Source: Xanthomonas sp. Leaf148
GTDB lineage: Bacteria > Pseudomonadota > Gammaproteobacteria > Xanthomonadales > Xanthomonadaceae
Direction: 5' to 3'
Assembly (NCBI RefSeq): GCF_001423585.1
Contig: NZ_LMOP01000001.1
Location: 248,001 to 312,000, forward strand
Length of the DNA stretch: 64,000 nt
The notes beneath the pieces are model-generated. The model made no database searches and was not told where the DNA came from. It was given only the letters and a program-made list of their open reading frames with translations. Below, in pieces: positions 29,525 to 39,041 of the stretch (positions are counted from its first letter, which is position 1; every line of letters starts with the position of its first letter). Position numbers and translations under genes: made by a program.

Positions 29525-30775
29525 ATGAAACTCGCTCCCACCCTGCTTGGCGCAGCACTACTCCTGGCACTTGCCGCACCGGCCGCGCATGCCGAAATCG
29601 CCATCGATGTGATCGGCGGTTCCGAAGTCTCGCTGGAAGGCCTGGTCCAGGCCGACGGCAACTGGTTCCATAACGATGTGCAGGACCTCAACGGTCCGAT
29701 CGGCGCCAATGGCGACAATTCCGAGTTCAGCATCCGTCGCGCCGAATTGGTGCTCAAGGGCAAGGGCCCGGGCAACATCGAATGGGTGGCCGGCTACGAC
29801 CCGAGCGTGCTGAAGGAAGTGACCATCCGCGGTACCACCATCCGCAGCACCGGGCGTTTTCTGGACAACAACGTCAAGTACAAGTTTGGCGGCAACGCCA
29901 ACAACTACCTGCAGATCGGTCAGTTCAAGCAGCCCAACAGCCTGGAAGAACTTTCCAGCACCAAGAACAACGACTTCGTGTCCAAGGCGTCGGTGACCAA
30001 TACCTACGGCATCTCGCGCCGGCTGGGCGTGGCGTACGGCACGGGTGACAACAACTGGAGCGTGACTGCCAGCGCATTCGGCCGCGAACTGACCCGCAAC
30101 CAGGCCCATGGCAGCGGCTACGGCGCGCGTGGCACCTGGGCGCCGATCAACGAAAGCGGCAACGTCCTGCACTTCGGTCTGAGCTACCTGGGTTACGACA
30201 CCGACGACGACACCCTGCGTCTGCGCGCACGTCCGGACGCCGACCTCACCACCATCCGTCTGATCGACAGCGGCGCCATCACCAATGTGGATCGCGTGGG
30301 CGTGGCCGGTGCCGAAGCGATGTGGGTCACCGGGCCGTTCAAGCTGCAGAGCGAATATTTCCAGGAGACCGCCAAGCGCATCGGCAACAACGCGCAGGAT
30401 TACAAGAGCGACGGTTGGTATGTCAGCGGCGTGTGGAACATCACTGGCGAAACCTGGGGCTACAAGGCCGGCGTGCCGACCACCCCGCTGCCGAACGAAC
30501 CGGCATCGGGCCTGTGGCAGCTGGCCGCGCGCTACGACACGCTGGACCTCAACGATGGCCACCTGATCGCCAACGGCAACACTCCATTCGTGGACGGCGT
30601 GCTGGGCGGCAAAATGAACGTGTGGACCATCGGCGCCAACTGGTATTGGCGCTCCAACTTCAAGTTCGCGCTCGACTACGCGAAGGTGGAAAGCACCCGT
30701 TACAGCAGCGCCACGCGTGGTCTTGTCGACGACAACCCGTCGATCATCGAAGCACGCGCGCAGTTCTATTGGTAA
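29525..30775 (+). CDS. oprP: phosphate-selective porin (OprP/OprO family)
   Basis: A 416-residue outer-membrane beta-barrel. The signal peptide ends at about residue 23 (AAHAE), and the chain ends with an aromatic residue after alternating strands (IEARAQFYW), as required for barrel assembly. Features of the family include SEFSIRRAELVLKGK and FLDNNVKYKFGG. OprP-type porins form trimers that admit phosphate or pyrophosphate under starvation. Placement immediately before two pstS genes and pstCAB-phoU supports a phosphate role and probably joint control by PhoB. Confidence 0.88.
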   Translation: MKLAPTLLGAALLLALAAPAAHAEIAIDVIGGSEVSLEGLVQADGNWFHNDVQDLNGPIGANGDNSEFSIRRAELVLKGKGPGNIEWVAGYDPSVLKEVTIRGTTIRSTGRFLDNNVKYKFGGNANNYLQIGQFKQPNSLEELSSTKNNDFVSKASVTNTYGISRRLGVAYGTGDNNWSVTASAFGRELTRNQAHGSGYGARGTWAPINESGNVLHFGLSYLGYDTDDDTLRLRARPDADLTTIRLIDSGAITNVDRVGVAGAEAMWVTGPFKLQSEYFQETAKRIGNNAQDYKSDGWYVSGVWNITGETWGYKAGVPTTPLPNEPASGLWQLAARYDTLDLNDGHLIANGNTPFVDGVLGGKMNVWTIGANWYWRSNFKFALDYAKVESTRYSSATRGLVDDNPSIIEARAQFYW

Positions 30776-30885
30776 GTGTCCGCACCGTTGGCCACCGTGC
30801 ACGCGCTTGAGCGGATGCGGTGGCCAAGTGCACCTCAACGCGACCCGGCATTCCCCGGCGTGCGTTGGATAACGCCATCTTCTTT

Positions 30886-30914
30886 CTGTCATCTCTTCGA
30901 CACCTCACGGTCAT
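30886..30914 (+). promoter_or_regulatory. Probable Pho box upstream of the first pstS
   Basis: Three PhoB-type half-sites with 11-bp spacing: CTGTCAT (30886), TCGACAC (30897) and CGGTCAT (30908). The first is a perfect match to the consensus half-site, the third matches 6 of 7. It lies 65-93 bp before the pstS GTG start. Confidence 0.6.
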
Positions 30915-30978
30915 GCCGCTGCCCTGCAATGGCGCGACTGCGGGACGTCGTGATCCCTACCCTCTCTGGAGCTGTTCC

Positions 30979-31998
30979 GTGACCCACTCCTTCAAGAACC
31001 GTCTGGCCGTCGGCGTGCTCGCCGCCTCGCTGGCACTGTGCGCCCAGGCTGCCGATGTCACCGGCGCCGGTGCGTCCTTTATCTACCCGGTGATGTCCAA
31101 ATGGTCGGCCGACTACAACGCCGCCACCAAGAAGCAGGTCAACTATCAATCGATCGGCTCGGGCGGCGGCATTGCCCAGATCAAGGCGGCCAGTGTGGAC
31201 TTCGGTTCCTCCGACGCCCCGCTGAAGCCGGAAGAACTGGCCGCTGCCGGCCTGGCCCAGTTTCCGTCGGTGATCGGCGGCGTGGTGCCGGTGGTCAACG
31301 TGGCCGGTATCGCACCGGGCGCGCTCAAGCTCGACGGCAAGACCCTGGGCGACATCTTCCTGGGCAAGATCAGCACATGGAACGATCCGGCCATTGCCGC
31401 GCTCAACCCGGGCGTGAAGCTCCCCGAAGGCAAGATCACCGTGGTGCATCGCTCCGATGGCTCGGGCACCAGCTTCAACTTCACCAACTACCTGTCCAAG
31501 GTCAACCCGGACTGGAAGAGCAAGGTGGGCGAAGGCACCGCCGTGCAGTGGCCGAGCGGCATCGGCGGCAAGGGCAACGAAGGCGTGGCTGCCTATGTGA
31601 AGCAGATCAAGGGCGGCATCGGCTACGTCGAGCTGTCGTATGCGCTGCAGAACAAGATGTCCTACACCGCGATGAAGAACGCTGCCGGCAAGTTCGTGCA
31701 GCCGTCCGATGAAACCTTTGCCGCCGCGGCAAACAGCGCCGACTGGGGCAATAGCAAGGACTTCTACCTGGTGATGACCAATGCCGCAGGCGACAACGCC
31801 TGGCCGATCACTGCCACCAACTTCATCCTGGTGCAGAAGAAGCCCAAGAACGCCGATGGCCTCAAGAACACGCTGGAGTTCTTCCGCTGGGTCTACAGCA
31901 AGGGCGATGCCCAGGCCAAGCAGCTGGACTATGTGCCGCTGCCGGACAGCCTGGTGACGCAGATCGAAGCGTATTGGGCCAAGAATCTGCCGCGCTAA
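30979..31998 (+). CDS. pstS: phosphate ABC transporter substrate-binding protein, periplasmic paralogue
   Basis: A 339-residue periplasmic phosphate receptor. The signal peptide is about residues 1-23 (ending CAQAAD). The PstS phosphate-binding segments are visible: GAGASFIYPVMSKW, SIGSGGGIAQIKA, VDFGSSDAPL and VHRSDGSGTSFNFTNYL. The start is GTG at 30979, preceded by TGGAG nine bases upstream; the ATG frame from 30820 would bury the signal peptide. It has its own Pho box and ends at an intrinsic terminator, so it can be expressed apart from the rest of the pst genes. Confidence 0.93.
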   Translation: MTHSFKNRLAVGVLAASLALCAQAADVTGAGASFIYPVMSKWSADYNAATKKQVNYQSIGSGGGIAQIKAASVDFGSSDAPLKPEELAAAGLAQFPSVIGGVVPVVNVAGIAPGALKLDGKTLGDIFLGKISTWNDPAIAALNPGVKLPEGKITVVHRSDGSGTSFNFTNYLSKVNPDWKSKVGEGTAVQWPSGIGGKGNEGVAAYVKQIKGGIGYVELSYALQNKMSYTAMKNAAGKFVQPSDETFAAAANSADWGNSKDFYLVMTNAAGDNAWPITATNFILVQKKPKNADGLKNTLEFFRWVYSKGDAQAKQLDYVPLPDSLVTQIEAYWAKNLPR

Positions 31999-32184
31999 AC
32001 GCGTGCATCGACGCAGTTGCGCACACTGTCAGGTGTGCGCAACTGCCGTTGACGACAGCGGTGACGCGCGAGCGCGGGCTTGGCGCGCGGGGGCCAGGCC
32101 TGCCTGACACCTGCATGTCACGTTGACTGGTCACTCTCAACAGAACAGGAACGACGCCGCCTCTCTCCCCGGCGTCGGGACCGG

Positions 32185-32234
32185 GACGCGGATCCCGGGG
32201 GGCGCGATGCCCTCCGCGGTCCGCGTCTTTTTTT
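32185..32234 (+). terminator. Intrinsic terminator after the first pstS
   Basis: Outer stem GACGCGGA (32185-32192) pairs with TCCGCGTC (32220-32227), with an inner GGGGGGC/GCCCTCC-type stem, and is followed by seven T (32228-32234). It separates the two pstS genes transcriptionally. Confidence 0.85.
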
Positions 32235-32255
32235 GTGATGCCTCTCCCGAAGGCG

Positions 32256-32284
32256 CTGTCATGAGCGTGTAACAAAAACATCAT
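32256..32284 (+). promoter_or_regulatory. Probable Pho box upstream of the second pstS
   Basis: CTGTCAT (32256), GTGTAAC (32267) and ACATCAT (32278) repeat at 11-bp spacing, as in PhoB-controlled promoters. The first two match the consensus at 7 and 6 of 7 positions. The site lies just after the terminator of the first pstS and about 50-80 bp before the second pstS start. Confidence 0.65.
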
Positions 32285-32334
32285 TTCATAGCGTGGTCTG
32301 CCGGACACCCGGCCAATCCAGCCTCGGAGCTTCC

Positions 32335-33426
32335 ATGAAATTGCAGTCGGCCAGTCTGACCGCCCTGTCCCTCACCATCGCCCTTGCCCTGGCTGCGTGT
32401 TCGCCCGGCAAGGACGCGCAGTCCGGCGATGCCGCCAAGGGCGCTCCCAGCGCAGGCGCCACCGCAAGCGACAGCAAGGTTGCGGAAATCTCCGGCGCCG
32501 GTGCGTCCTTCATCTACCCGCTGGTGTCCAAGTGGTCGGCCGACTACAACGCCGCCACCGGCAACAAGGTCAACTACCAGTCGATCGGTTCCGGCGGCGG
32601 CATTGCCCAGATCAAGGCCGGCACGGTGGATTTCGGCTCGACCGACAAGCCTCTCGATAGCGCCGAACTGCAGCAGGCCGGCCTGGGCCAGTTCCCGTCC
32701 GCCATCGGCGGCGTGGTGCCGGTGGTCAATCTGGAAGGCATCGCCCCGGGCAAGCTGCGCCTGACCGGCGCGCTGCTGGGCGATATCTTCCTGGGCAAGG
32801 TCAGCATGTGGAACGACGCGGCGATTGTCGCGGCCAACCCGGGCGTGACCCTGCCGGCGACCAAGATCAATCTGGTGCACCGCTCCGATGGCTCGGGTAC
32901 CACCTTCAACTTCTCCAACTACCTGTCCAAGGTCAGCCCGGAGTGGAAGAGCAAGGTCGGCGAAGGCACCTCGGTGCAGTGGCCCGGTGGCGTCGGCGGC
33001 AAGGGTAACGAAGGCGTGGCCTCGTACGTGCAGCAGATCAAGGGGTCGATCGGCTATGTCGAACTGGCCTATGCGCTGCAGAACAAGATGCCGTACACCT
33101 CGCTGCAGAATGCCGCCGGCCAGTGGGTCGAGCCGAATGCAGACAGCTTTGCCGCCGCTGCGGCCAGCGCCGACTGGGCCAATGCCAAGGACTTCAACCT
33201 GGTGATCACCAATGCGCCGGGCGAGAAGGCCTGGCCGATCACGGCCACCAACTTCATGCTGATGCACAAGCAGGCCAAGGATGCCGAGCGCAGCAAGGCG
33301 ACGCTGGACTTCTTCAAGTGGGCATTGGAAAACGGCCAGGCCCAGGCCAGCGAGCTGCATTACGTGCCGCTGCCGCCGGAGCTGGTGAAGCAGATCCAAG
33401 CCTATTGGGGCAGCGAGTTCAAGTAA
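32335..33426 (+). CDS. pstS: phosphate ABC transporter substrate-binding lipoprotein
   Basis: A 363-residue PstS paralogue highly similar to the preceding gene through the binding domain (GAGASFIYPLVSKW, SIGSGGGIAQIKA, VHRSDGSGTTFNFSNYL). Unlike that one it has a lipoprotein signal (LALALAACSPGKD, lipidated cysteine at about residue 22), so it should be membrane-tethered next to PstCA, while the other is soluble. The ATG at 32335 puts the lipobox correctly; the frame is open to 32293. It heads the pstS-C-A-B-phoU run with its own Pho box. Confidence 0.93.
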   Translation: MKLQSASLTALSLTIALALAACSPGKDAQSGDAAKGAPSAGATASDSKVAEISGAGASFIYPLVSKWSADYNAATGNKVNYQSIGSGGGIAQIKAGTVDFGSTDKPLDSAELQQAGLGQFPSAIGGVVPVVNLEGIAPGKLRLTGALLGDIFLGKVSMWNDAAIVAANPGVTLPATKINLVHRSDGSGTTFNFSNYLSKVSPEWKSKVGEGTSVQWPGGVGGKGNEGVASYVQQIKGSIGYVELAYALQNKMPYTSLQNAAGQWVEPNADSFAAAAASADWANAKDFNLVITNAPGEKAWPITATNFMLMHKQAKDAERSKATLDFFKWALENGQAQASELHYVPLPPELVKQIQAYWGSEFK

Positions 33427-33435
33427 TGCCTGCAT

Positions 33436-33487
33436 CCCGCCTGCATGGCGGGCTGCGCGGCGGTGAGGTGCCTGCGGGTGCCTCACC
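33436..33487 (+). promoter_or_regulatory. Tandem hairpins between pstS and pstC
   Basis: Two stems lie in the 112-bp gap: CCCGCC/GGCGGG (33436-33452) and GGTGAGG/CCTCACC (33462-33487). Neither has a T-run, so they are more likely to stabilise the pstS message or attenuate than to terminate fully. This arrangement commonly gives more binding protein than permease. Confidence 0.45.
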
Positions 33488-33538
33488 GTTCCTGATGTCT
33501 CACGCTCCCGCCAATGTGCGGGTGACGAGTTCAATCGA

Positions 33539-34513
33539 ATGAATGCCACCGCACTTCCCGAAGCGATGACCGCCCCCCGCGGCCGCGACCTGCGCGATGC
33601 GCGCGCCGACCGCCTGTTCAAGCTTGCGCTCGCCGCCACCGTGGTGTTTGTGCTGTTGGCGCTAGGCAGCGCAGCGCTGTCGATGTTGTGGGGCGGACGC
33701 CACGCACTGCAGATGCAGGGCCTGAGCTTTTTCTATTCCGCCGACTGGAATCCGGTCGAAAACAAGTACGGCGCACTGGCGCCGATCTACGGCACCTTGG
33801 TCACCGCCCTGATCGCGATGGTGATAGCGGTGCCGGTGAGTTTCGGCATCGCGTTCTTTCTCACCGAAGTTGCGCCGCGCTGGTTGCGTGGGCCGGTAGG
33901 CACCGCAATCGAATTGCTGGCCGGCATCCCGTCGATCATCTACGGCATGTGGGGCCTGTTCGTGCTGGTGCCGGTGATGACCGAACACGTGACGCCGTGG
34001 CTCAACGATCACCTGGGCACATTGCCGGTGATCGGCCCGTTGTTTCAGGGTCCGCCGCTGGGCATCGGCCTGCTCACCGCCGGATTCGTGCTGGCGATCA
34101 TGGTGATCCCGTTTATCTCCTCGGTGATGCGCGAAGTGTTTCTGACCGTGCCGACGCGCCTGAAGGAATCGGCGTACGCGCTGGGCTCGACCAAGTGGGA
34201 AGTCAGCTGGGACATCGTGCTGCCGTACACGCGCTCTGCGGTGATCGGCGGCGTGTTTCTGGGGCTGGGACGCGCGTTGGGCGAAACCATGGCGGTGGCC
34301 TTTGTGGTCGGCAACACGGTGCGCCTGTCGCCGTCGCTGCTGGAGCCCGGCACCACCATCGCGGCATTGATCGCCAATGACTTCGGCGAGGCCACCGAAA
34401 CCTATCGCTCGGCTTTGCTGCTGCTGGGCTTTGTGTTGTTCATCGTGACCTTCATCGTGCTGGCGATCGCGCGCTTCATGCTGATGCAGCTGTCGCGTCG
34501 GGAGGGCAACTGA
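33539..34513 (+). CDS. pstC: phosphate ABC transporter permease PstC
   Basis: A 324-residue inner-membrane permease with about six hydrophobic segments. The BPD-transporter signature with the EAA-like loop is VPTRLKESAYALGSTKWEVSWDIVLP (in part), followed by GRALGETMAVAFVVGN. It pairs with PstA to form the channel. Its stop overlaps the pstA start by one base (TGATG), indicating coupled translation. Confidence 0.95.
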   Translation: MNATALPEAMTAPRGRDLRDARADRLFKLALAATVVFVLLALGSAALSMLWGGRHALQMQGLSFFYSADWNPVENKYGALAPIYGTLVTALIAMVIAVPVSFGIAFFLTEVAPRWLRGPVGTAIELLAGIPSIIYGMWGLFVLVPVMTEHVTPWLNDHLGTLPVIGPLFQGPPLGIGLLTAGFVLAIMVIPFISSVMREVFLTVPTRLKESAYALGSTKWEVSWDIVLPYTRSAVIGGVFLGLGRALGETMAVAFVVGNTVRLSPSLLEPGTTIAALIANDFGEATETYRSALLLLGFVLFIVTFIVLAIARFMLMQLSRREGN

Positions 34514-35382
34514 TGTCCGCTTCCTCTGTCTCGCAATCGCTGTACAACCGGCGCCGTATCACCAATGTGGTGGCACTGTTGTTGTCGTGCGTCACTGCAT
34601 TGTTCGGGTTGTTCTTCCTGGCCTGGATTCTGTGGACGCTGCTGTCCAAGGGCGTGCCCGGCATCGACCTCAATCTGTTTACCAAGATGACACCGCCGCC
34701 GATGCAGGAAGGCGGTCTGCTCAACGCCTTCTTCGGCAGTGCGGTGATGTGCGGGCTGGCGCTGGCGATCGGCACGCCGTTGGGCGTGGCGGCTGGTACC
34801 TGGCTGGCCGAGTATGGCAATGCGCGCAAGGCGGGCATCGTGGTGCGCTTCGTCAACGACATCCTGTTGTCTGCGCCGTCGATCGTGCTCGGCCTGTTCG
34901 TCTACACCTTGTACGTGATGCAGACCGGCGGGCGGTTCTCTGCGTTTGCCGGCGCACTGTCGCTGGCCTTCATCGTGCTGCCGGTGGTGGTGCGTACCAC
35001 CGACGAGATGCTGCGGCTGGTGCCGGCGCAAATGCGCGAAGCGGCCTTGTCGCTGGGCATTCCGCAGTGGAAGGTCACCGTGCAGGTGCTGTACCGCGCG
35101 GCATCGGCCGGCATTCTCACCGGCGTGCTGCTGGCGCTGGCACGCATCAGCGGCGAAACCGCACCGCTGCTGTTCACTGCATTCGGCAATCAATACTGGA
35201 ACAGCAACATTTTCCAACCGATGGCCAGCGTGCCGGTGATCATGAACCAGTTTGCGGGCAGCCCGTACGAATCCTGGCAGACCCTGGCTTGGTCCGGCGC
35301 ACTGGTGCTGACCGTGTTCGTGTTGTTGGTGAGCCTGGGCGCACGTGCGCTGCTGTTGCGTAACAAGATTTCCAATGACTGA
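34513..35382 (+). CDS. pstA: phosphate ABC transporter permease PstA
   Basis: A 289-residue permease partner of PstC. The EAA loop is [21 protein letters not shown] and is followed by [17 protein letters not shown], typical of PstA. Six hydrophobic segments can be traced. Translation starts at the ATG overlapping the pstC stop. The reading frame of pstB begins within or just after its last codons. Confidence 0.95.
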   Translation: MSASSVSQSLYNRRRITNVVALLLSCVTALFGLFFLAWILWTLLSKGVPGIDLNLFTKMTPPPMQEGGLLNAFFGSAVMCGLALAIGTPLGVAAGTWLAEYGNARKAGIVVRFVNDILLSAPSIVLGLFVYTLYVMQTGGRFSAFAGALSLAFIVLPVVVRTTDEMLRLVPAQMREAALSLGIPQWKVTVQVLYRAASAGILTGVLLALARISGETAPLLFTAFGNQYWNSNIFQPMASVPVIMNQFAGSPYESWQTLAWSGALVLTVFVLLVSLGARALLLRNKISND

Positions 35383-35404
35383 CCTTTCTTTCCGGACACC
35401 CGAC

Positions 35405-36235
35405 ATGAACGATCTCCAAAACGCCAAGCCGATGCATCGCATCGCTGTTCCGGCCGCCAAGGGGGCGCCGACGGCGCAGGCGCCGGTGAAGGTGGCCGCA
35501 CGCAATCTGGATTTCTATTACGACAAGTACCACGCGCTCAAAAGCATCGACATCGAGATTCCGGAAAAGCGCGTCACCGCGCTGATCGGCCCCTCCGGCT
35601 GCGGCAAATCGACCCTGCTGCGCATCTTCAACCGCATCTACGCGCTATACCCGAAGATGGAAGCGCGCGGCGAAGTGCTGCTGGATGGCGAAAACATCCT
35701 GTCGCCGAAGTACCCGATGAATCGCCTGCGCAGCAAGGTGGGCATGGTGTTTCAGAAGCCGGTGCCGTTTCCGATGACCATCTTCGAAAACGTTGCCTAC
35801 GGCATCCGCCACCACGAAAAACTGTCCAAGCCCGACATGCAGAACCGCGTGGAACAGGCATTGCGTCAGGGCGCATTGTGGGACGAGGTCAAGGACAAGC
35901 TGGGGCAAAGTGCGCTGGGCCTGTCTGGCGGTCAGCAGCAACGCCTGTGCATTGCGCGCGCAGTGGCGCTGCGGCCGGACGTGTTGCTGCTGGACGAACC
36001 CACCTCGGCGCTGGATCCGATTTCCACCAGCCGTATCGAACAGTTGGTGGAAGAACTCAAGCGCGACTACACCATCGTGATCGTGACCCACAACATGCAG
36101 CAGGCCGCGCGCGTCTCCGATTACACAGCCTTCATGTATCTGGGCGATCTGATCGAGCACGACCGCACCGAAACGATTTTTTCCCAGCCGTCCAAGCAGC
36201 AGACCGAGGACTACATCACCGGCCGTTTCGGTTGA
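35405..36235 (+). CDS. pstB: phosphate ABC transporter ATP-binding protein PstB
   Basis: A 276-residue ATPase driving PstCA. Walker A is GPSGCGKST, the signature LSGGQQQR, Walker [14 protein letters not shown], and the H-loop [14 protein letters not shown]. The start at 35405 (MNDLQN) gives a usual length; an in-frame ATG at 35375 overlaps the end of pstA and would add ten residues. Both keep the ATPase intact. phoU follows after 110 bp. Confidence 0.95.
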   Translation: MNDLQNAKPMHRIAVPAAKGAPTAQAPVKVAARNLDFYYDKYHALKSIDIEIPEKRVTALIGPSGCGKSTLLRIFNRIYALYPKMEARGEVLLDGENILSPKYPMNRLRSKVGMVFQKPVPFPMTIFENVAYGIRHHEKLSKPDMQNRVEQALRQGALWDEVKDKLGQSALGLSGGQQQRLCIARAVALRPDVLLLDEPTSALDPISTSRIEQLVEELKRDYTIVIVTHNMQQAARVSDYTAFMYLGDLIEHDRTETIFSQPSKQQTEDYITGRFG

Positions 36236-36345
36236 TGTAAGGCGACGCACCGCAACGCCCGCACTGAAGCAGCTCCGTCGCCCTGCCCTGCACGTCATTC
36301 GGCGCGGCTGACGGACATCCACCACTGCCACGAATCGAGATCACG

Positions 36346-37056
36346 ATGAACCAGCACCTCAACGACCATATCGTCAAAAGCTACGACGAGGAGCAGCACC
36401 GTCTTGTCGCCGAGATCGTGCGCATGGGCGACACGGCAGTGGCGCAGCTGGAAGCGGCGCTGGATGTGGTGGAGCGTCGCGACGACAACGCTGCGCATCG
36501 CATCGTGGTCAACGACGAAGCGATCGACGCACTGGAACACGCGATCAGCCACGACGTGATGCGTCTGGCCTTGCGCGGCCCGATGGCGCGCGATCTGCGC
36601 GAGATTCTGGCCGGCCTGCGGATTCCTGCGGATATCGAACGCATCGGCGATTACGCGGCGAACGTGGCCAAGCGCTCGATCGCACTCAACTCCGCGCCGC
36701 CGCTGCCGCAGACGGTGGGCCTGCGTGCGCTGGGTCAGATGGCCGCCGATGCGGTCCGCGAGGCGGTGCAGGCGTACCGCGACAAGGATGCAGATGCGGC
36801 GATCCGCGTGCGCGACGAAGATGCACGCCTGGATGCGCAGTACACGGCGCTGTTCCGCGAGCTGCTGACCTACATGATGGAAGACCCGCGCAACATCACG
36901 CCGTGCACGCACTTGCTGTTCATGGCCAAGAACCTGGAACGCATCGGCGATCATGCGACCAACATCGCCGAGAACGTGTGGTTCCTGGTGCATGGCGAAC
37001 AGCCGCTGCCGCCGCGCCTGAAGCGCGACGACACCAGCACCACCGGCGTAATCTGA
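36346..37056 (+). CDS. phoU: phosphate-signalling regulator PhoU
   Basis: A 236-residue protein of two PhoU helical-bundle repeats (about residues 15-105 and 115-210). Each carries the metal-binding-type pattern around IERIGDYAANVAK and LERIGDHATNIAENV. PhoU connects the Pst transporter to the PhoR/PhoB system and limits uptake when phosphate is plentiful. It closes the pst operon; phoB and phoR are not in the window. Confidence 0.95.
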   Translation: MNQHLNDHIVKSYDEEQHRLVAEIVRMGDTAVAQLEAALDVVERRDDNAAHRIVVNDEAIDALEHAISHDVMRLALRGPMARDLREILAGLRIPADIERIGDYAANVAKRSIALNSAPPLPQTVGLRALGQMAADAVREAVQAYRDKDADAAIRVRDEDARLDAQYTALFRELLTYMMEDPRNITPCTHLLFMAKNLERIGDHATNIAENVWFLVHGEQPLPPRLKRDDTSTTGVI

Positions 37057-37181
37057 TCGCCGTTGGGTACCGGCACGCGTTGTCGATAAATAGCTCAAAG
37101 CCTTATTTCATTACGTATTCAGCTAAAAATCCCTACGGTGGGATTGCACACAGGCCGTTCCTGTGACGCAGGAGTACGCAG

Positions 37182-37577
37182 ATGAAACGTCTCATCGGAT
37201 CTTTCATGGTTGTGTCGCTGCTGACCTCGGGAGCCGCGTTCGCCGCGCCCCAGCAGCACGACGATCGCGATCGCGACCGCATTGCACAGCAGCGTCACGA
37301 CGATCGCGGCCCGGACCGGCATGACGAGCATCGCAACGACAAGCACGATGATCGGCGCAGCGCACATCACGACGATCACCGCAACGATCGCCATGGCCCG
37401 CCCTTCCGGCGCGGCGAGCGCCTGGCACCAGACCATCGCGGTAACCGCGTCGCCGATTACCGCAAGCATCACCTCAAGCAACCGCCGCGCGGACATGAGT
37501 GGCGTCGCGTGGATAACCAATACGTGCTGATTGCCATCGCGACCGGCCTGATCGCCAGCGTCGTCGGCGGGGGTTGA
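37182..37577 (+). CDS. RcnB-family small exported protein, His/Asp-rich
   Basis: A 131-residue protein with a signal peptide (about residues 1-22, ending AAFAAP), a very hydrophilic stretch of His, Asp and Arg (about 24-75), and an RcnB-type C-terminus (PRGHEWRRVDNQYVLIAIATGLIASVV). RcnB in E. coli is a periplasmic factor in nickel/cobalt homeostasis; the His/Asp-rich segment could bind metal or be a disordered linker. It is followed by a clear terminator, so it is probably a single-gene unit. Confidence 0.75.
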   Translation: MKRLIGSFMVVSLLTSGAAFAAPQQHDDRDRDRIAQQRHDDRGPDRHDEHRNDKHDDRRSAHHDDHRNDRHGPPFRRGERLAPDHRGNRVADYRKHHLKQPPRGHEWRRVDNQYVLIAIATGLIASVVGGG

Positions 37578-37604
37578 TCCCGAGACATCCGTGTCACTAG
37601 GCAG

Positions 37605-37637
37605 GCCCGATCCGTGGCAACGCGGATCGGGCTTTTT
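37605..37637 (+). terminator. Intrinsic terminator after the RcnB-like gene
   Basis: A perfect 10-bp stem (GCCCGATCCG with CGGATCGGGC), an 8-base loop and five T directly after (37633-37637). It lies 28 bp after the stop codon. Confidence 0.88.
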
Positions 37638-37803
37638 GTTTCGTGAGGTTGTGACTGAGGATGGCGGAGTGAAACAGGAGTGGCCTGTGGCGCATGCAAC
37701 GAAAGCCCTGCAGTGCGGTTGATCGATGCCGGTTTATCTGCGGGAACGCATGCGTACGGGGTTGTGACAGGCGAACGACTAATAAGGACGCGGCTTCTTC
37801 TTA

Positions 37804-37945
37804 AAGCAACTCACAACACTCCTGCGCGCTCCGCCAGGTAAGCGCGATTCGCGCTCGGTGAGGCGTGTACCACGCGTGCACTCCGGATCTGTGCAGCCCC
37901 CCCCCTCCTGCTGACGACTGCTCACCCGGTCTTGTTCGCCGTTCT
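37804..37945 (+). repeat. Dispersed ~143-bp inverted-repeat element, copy E
   Basis: A diverged copy. Left end AAGCAACTCACAACAC; the reverse complement of the right end begins AGAACGGCGAACAAGAC. The core keeps CGCTCGGTG, GTACCACGCGTGCACT and TGACGACTGCTCAC. It contains a run of nine C (37897-37905). The rest of the 566-bp gap before RNase T holds the RcnB-like terminator and no other gene I can support. Confidence 0.65.
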
Positions 37946-38143
37946 GAGCTGCACCGCTAGCCGTCATCGGCCCGCTATTTTGCGGTCCATTCGCCTGGTC
38001 ATTCGCACACCCCAGCCCGCCGTCTAGGCAGCGCCGTGGCGATGACCGGCAACGCTTTGCCTGCCGACCAGATGCTCCAGACCAAAGGCGTATACCCCGA
38101 GGGCGGGTGCACCGGTCGGGCCCAGGGTGCGACCTGCTAGGCT

Positions 38144-38785
38144 ATGCGGATGAACGAACCGGTCGACCCGCAGCCTGCCCCCTCCTTTCTGCCCATGTCG
38201 CGGCGTTTCCGCGGCTATCTGCCCGTGGTGGTGGATGTGGAAACCGGAGGGTTCGACTGGAACAAGCACGCATTGCTGGAAATCGCCTGCGTGCCGATCG
38301 AAATGGGTGCCGACGGGCGCTTTTTCCCCGGCGAAACCGCCAGCGCGCATCTGGTCCCGGCCCCAGGACTGGAGATCGACCCCAAGTCGCTGGAGATTAC
38401 CGGCATCGTGCTCGATCACCCGTTCCGTTTTGCCAAACAGGAAAAGGACGCGCTGGACCATGTGTTCGCACCGGTGCGCGCCGCGGTGAAGAAATATGGG
38501 TGCCAGCGCGCCATCCTGGTTGGCCACAACGCGCATTTCGATTTGAACTTCCTCAACGCCGCCGTTGCGCGCGTGGAGCACAAGCGCAATCCGTTTCATC
38601 CCTTCAGCGTGTTCGACACGGTGACCCTGGCTGGCGTGGCGTACGGGCAAACCGTGTTGGCGCGTGCCGCGCAGGCGGCTGGTCTGGACTGGAACACCGC
38701 CGATGCGCACAGCGCGGTCTACGACACCGAACAGACCGCACGGCTGTTCTGCACCATCCTCAATGCCTGGCCCGGGCCTGTTTAG
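38144..38785 (+). CDS. rnt: ribonuclease T
   Basis: A 213-residue DEDDh exoribonuclease that trims tRNA and rRNA 3' ends. Motif I is [12 protein letters not shown], motif [15 protein letters not shown], and motif [17 protein letters not shown], with the catalytic histidine. Length and order match E. coli RNase T (215). The start at 38144 ([13 protein letters not shown]) keeps a short non-conserved leader; M3 is an equally good start. A heptamer-repeat array begins within five bases of its stop. Confidence 0.93.
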   Translation: MRMNEPVDPQPAPSFLPMSRRFRGYLPVVVDVETGGFDWNKHALLEIACVPIEMGADGRFFPGETASAHLVPAPGLEIDPKSLEITGIVLDHPFRFAKQEKDALDHVFAPVRAAVKKYGCQRAILVGHNAHFDLNFLNAAVARVEHKRNPFHPFSVFDTVTLAGVAYGQTVLARAAQAAGLDWNTADAHSAVYDTEQTARLFCTILNAWPGPV

Positions 38786-38787
38786 GG

Positions 38788-39036
38788 CTGGGATTGGGGA
38801 TTGGGGATTTGGGATTCGGGAATGGCAAAAGCGGGGCATTTGCGCGGCTGAAAAATCACCCGGGTGCGGCAGCAACAGAGCAACTACTGCTCACCGCATG
38901 ACCGCATGCAGCGTTGCCGGCGCGTGCGGTTAAGGCCTTCGTACTTCCTAACCGCCCGACAGAAGCAGAAAAGCGCCAGCCACCGCGCTTTTACGATTCC
39001 CGATTCCCGATTCCCGATTCCCGATTCCCGACTCCC
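38788..39036. repeat. Inverted GGGAATC-heptamer element between rnt and the GGDEF gene
   Basis: Left arm: diverged heptamers from GGGCTGGGATTGGGGATT (38788) through GGGATTCGGGAATGGC. Right arm: five near-identical ATTCCCG units (about 38997-39032) closing with GACTCCCAGCC. The outermost bases pair (GGCTGGGA with TCCCAGCC), so the whole ~250 bp is an imperfect palindrome around a variable core. It fills the gap between the two convergent genes and may serve as a bidirectional terminator. Confidence 0.75.
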
Positions 39037-39041
39037 AGCCT

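Noticed and set aside
38997..39032. Short tandem ATTCCCG units as CRISPR or integron sites
   Set aside because: Seven-base units with inverted partner arms do not fit either; they belong to the heptamer-repeat family.
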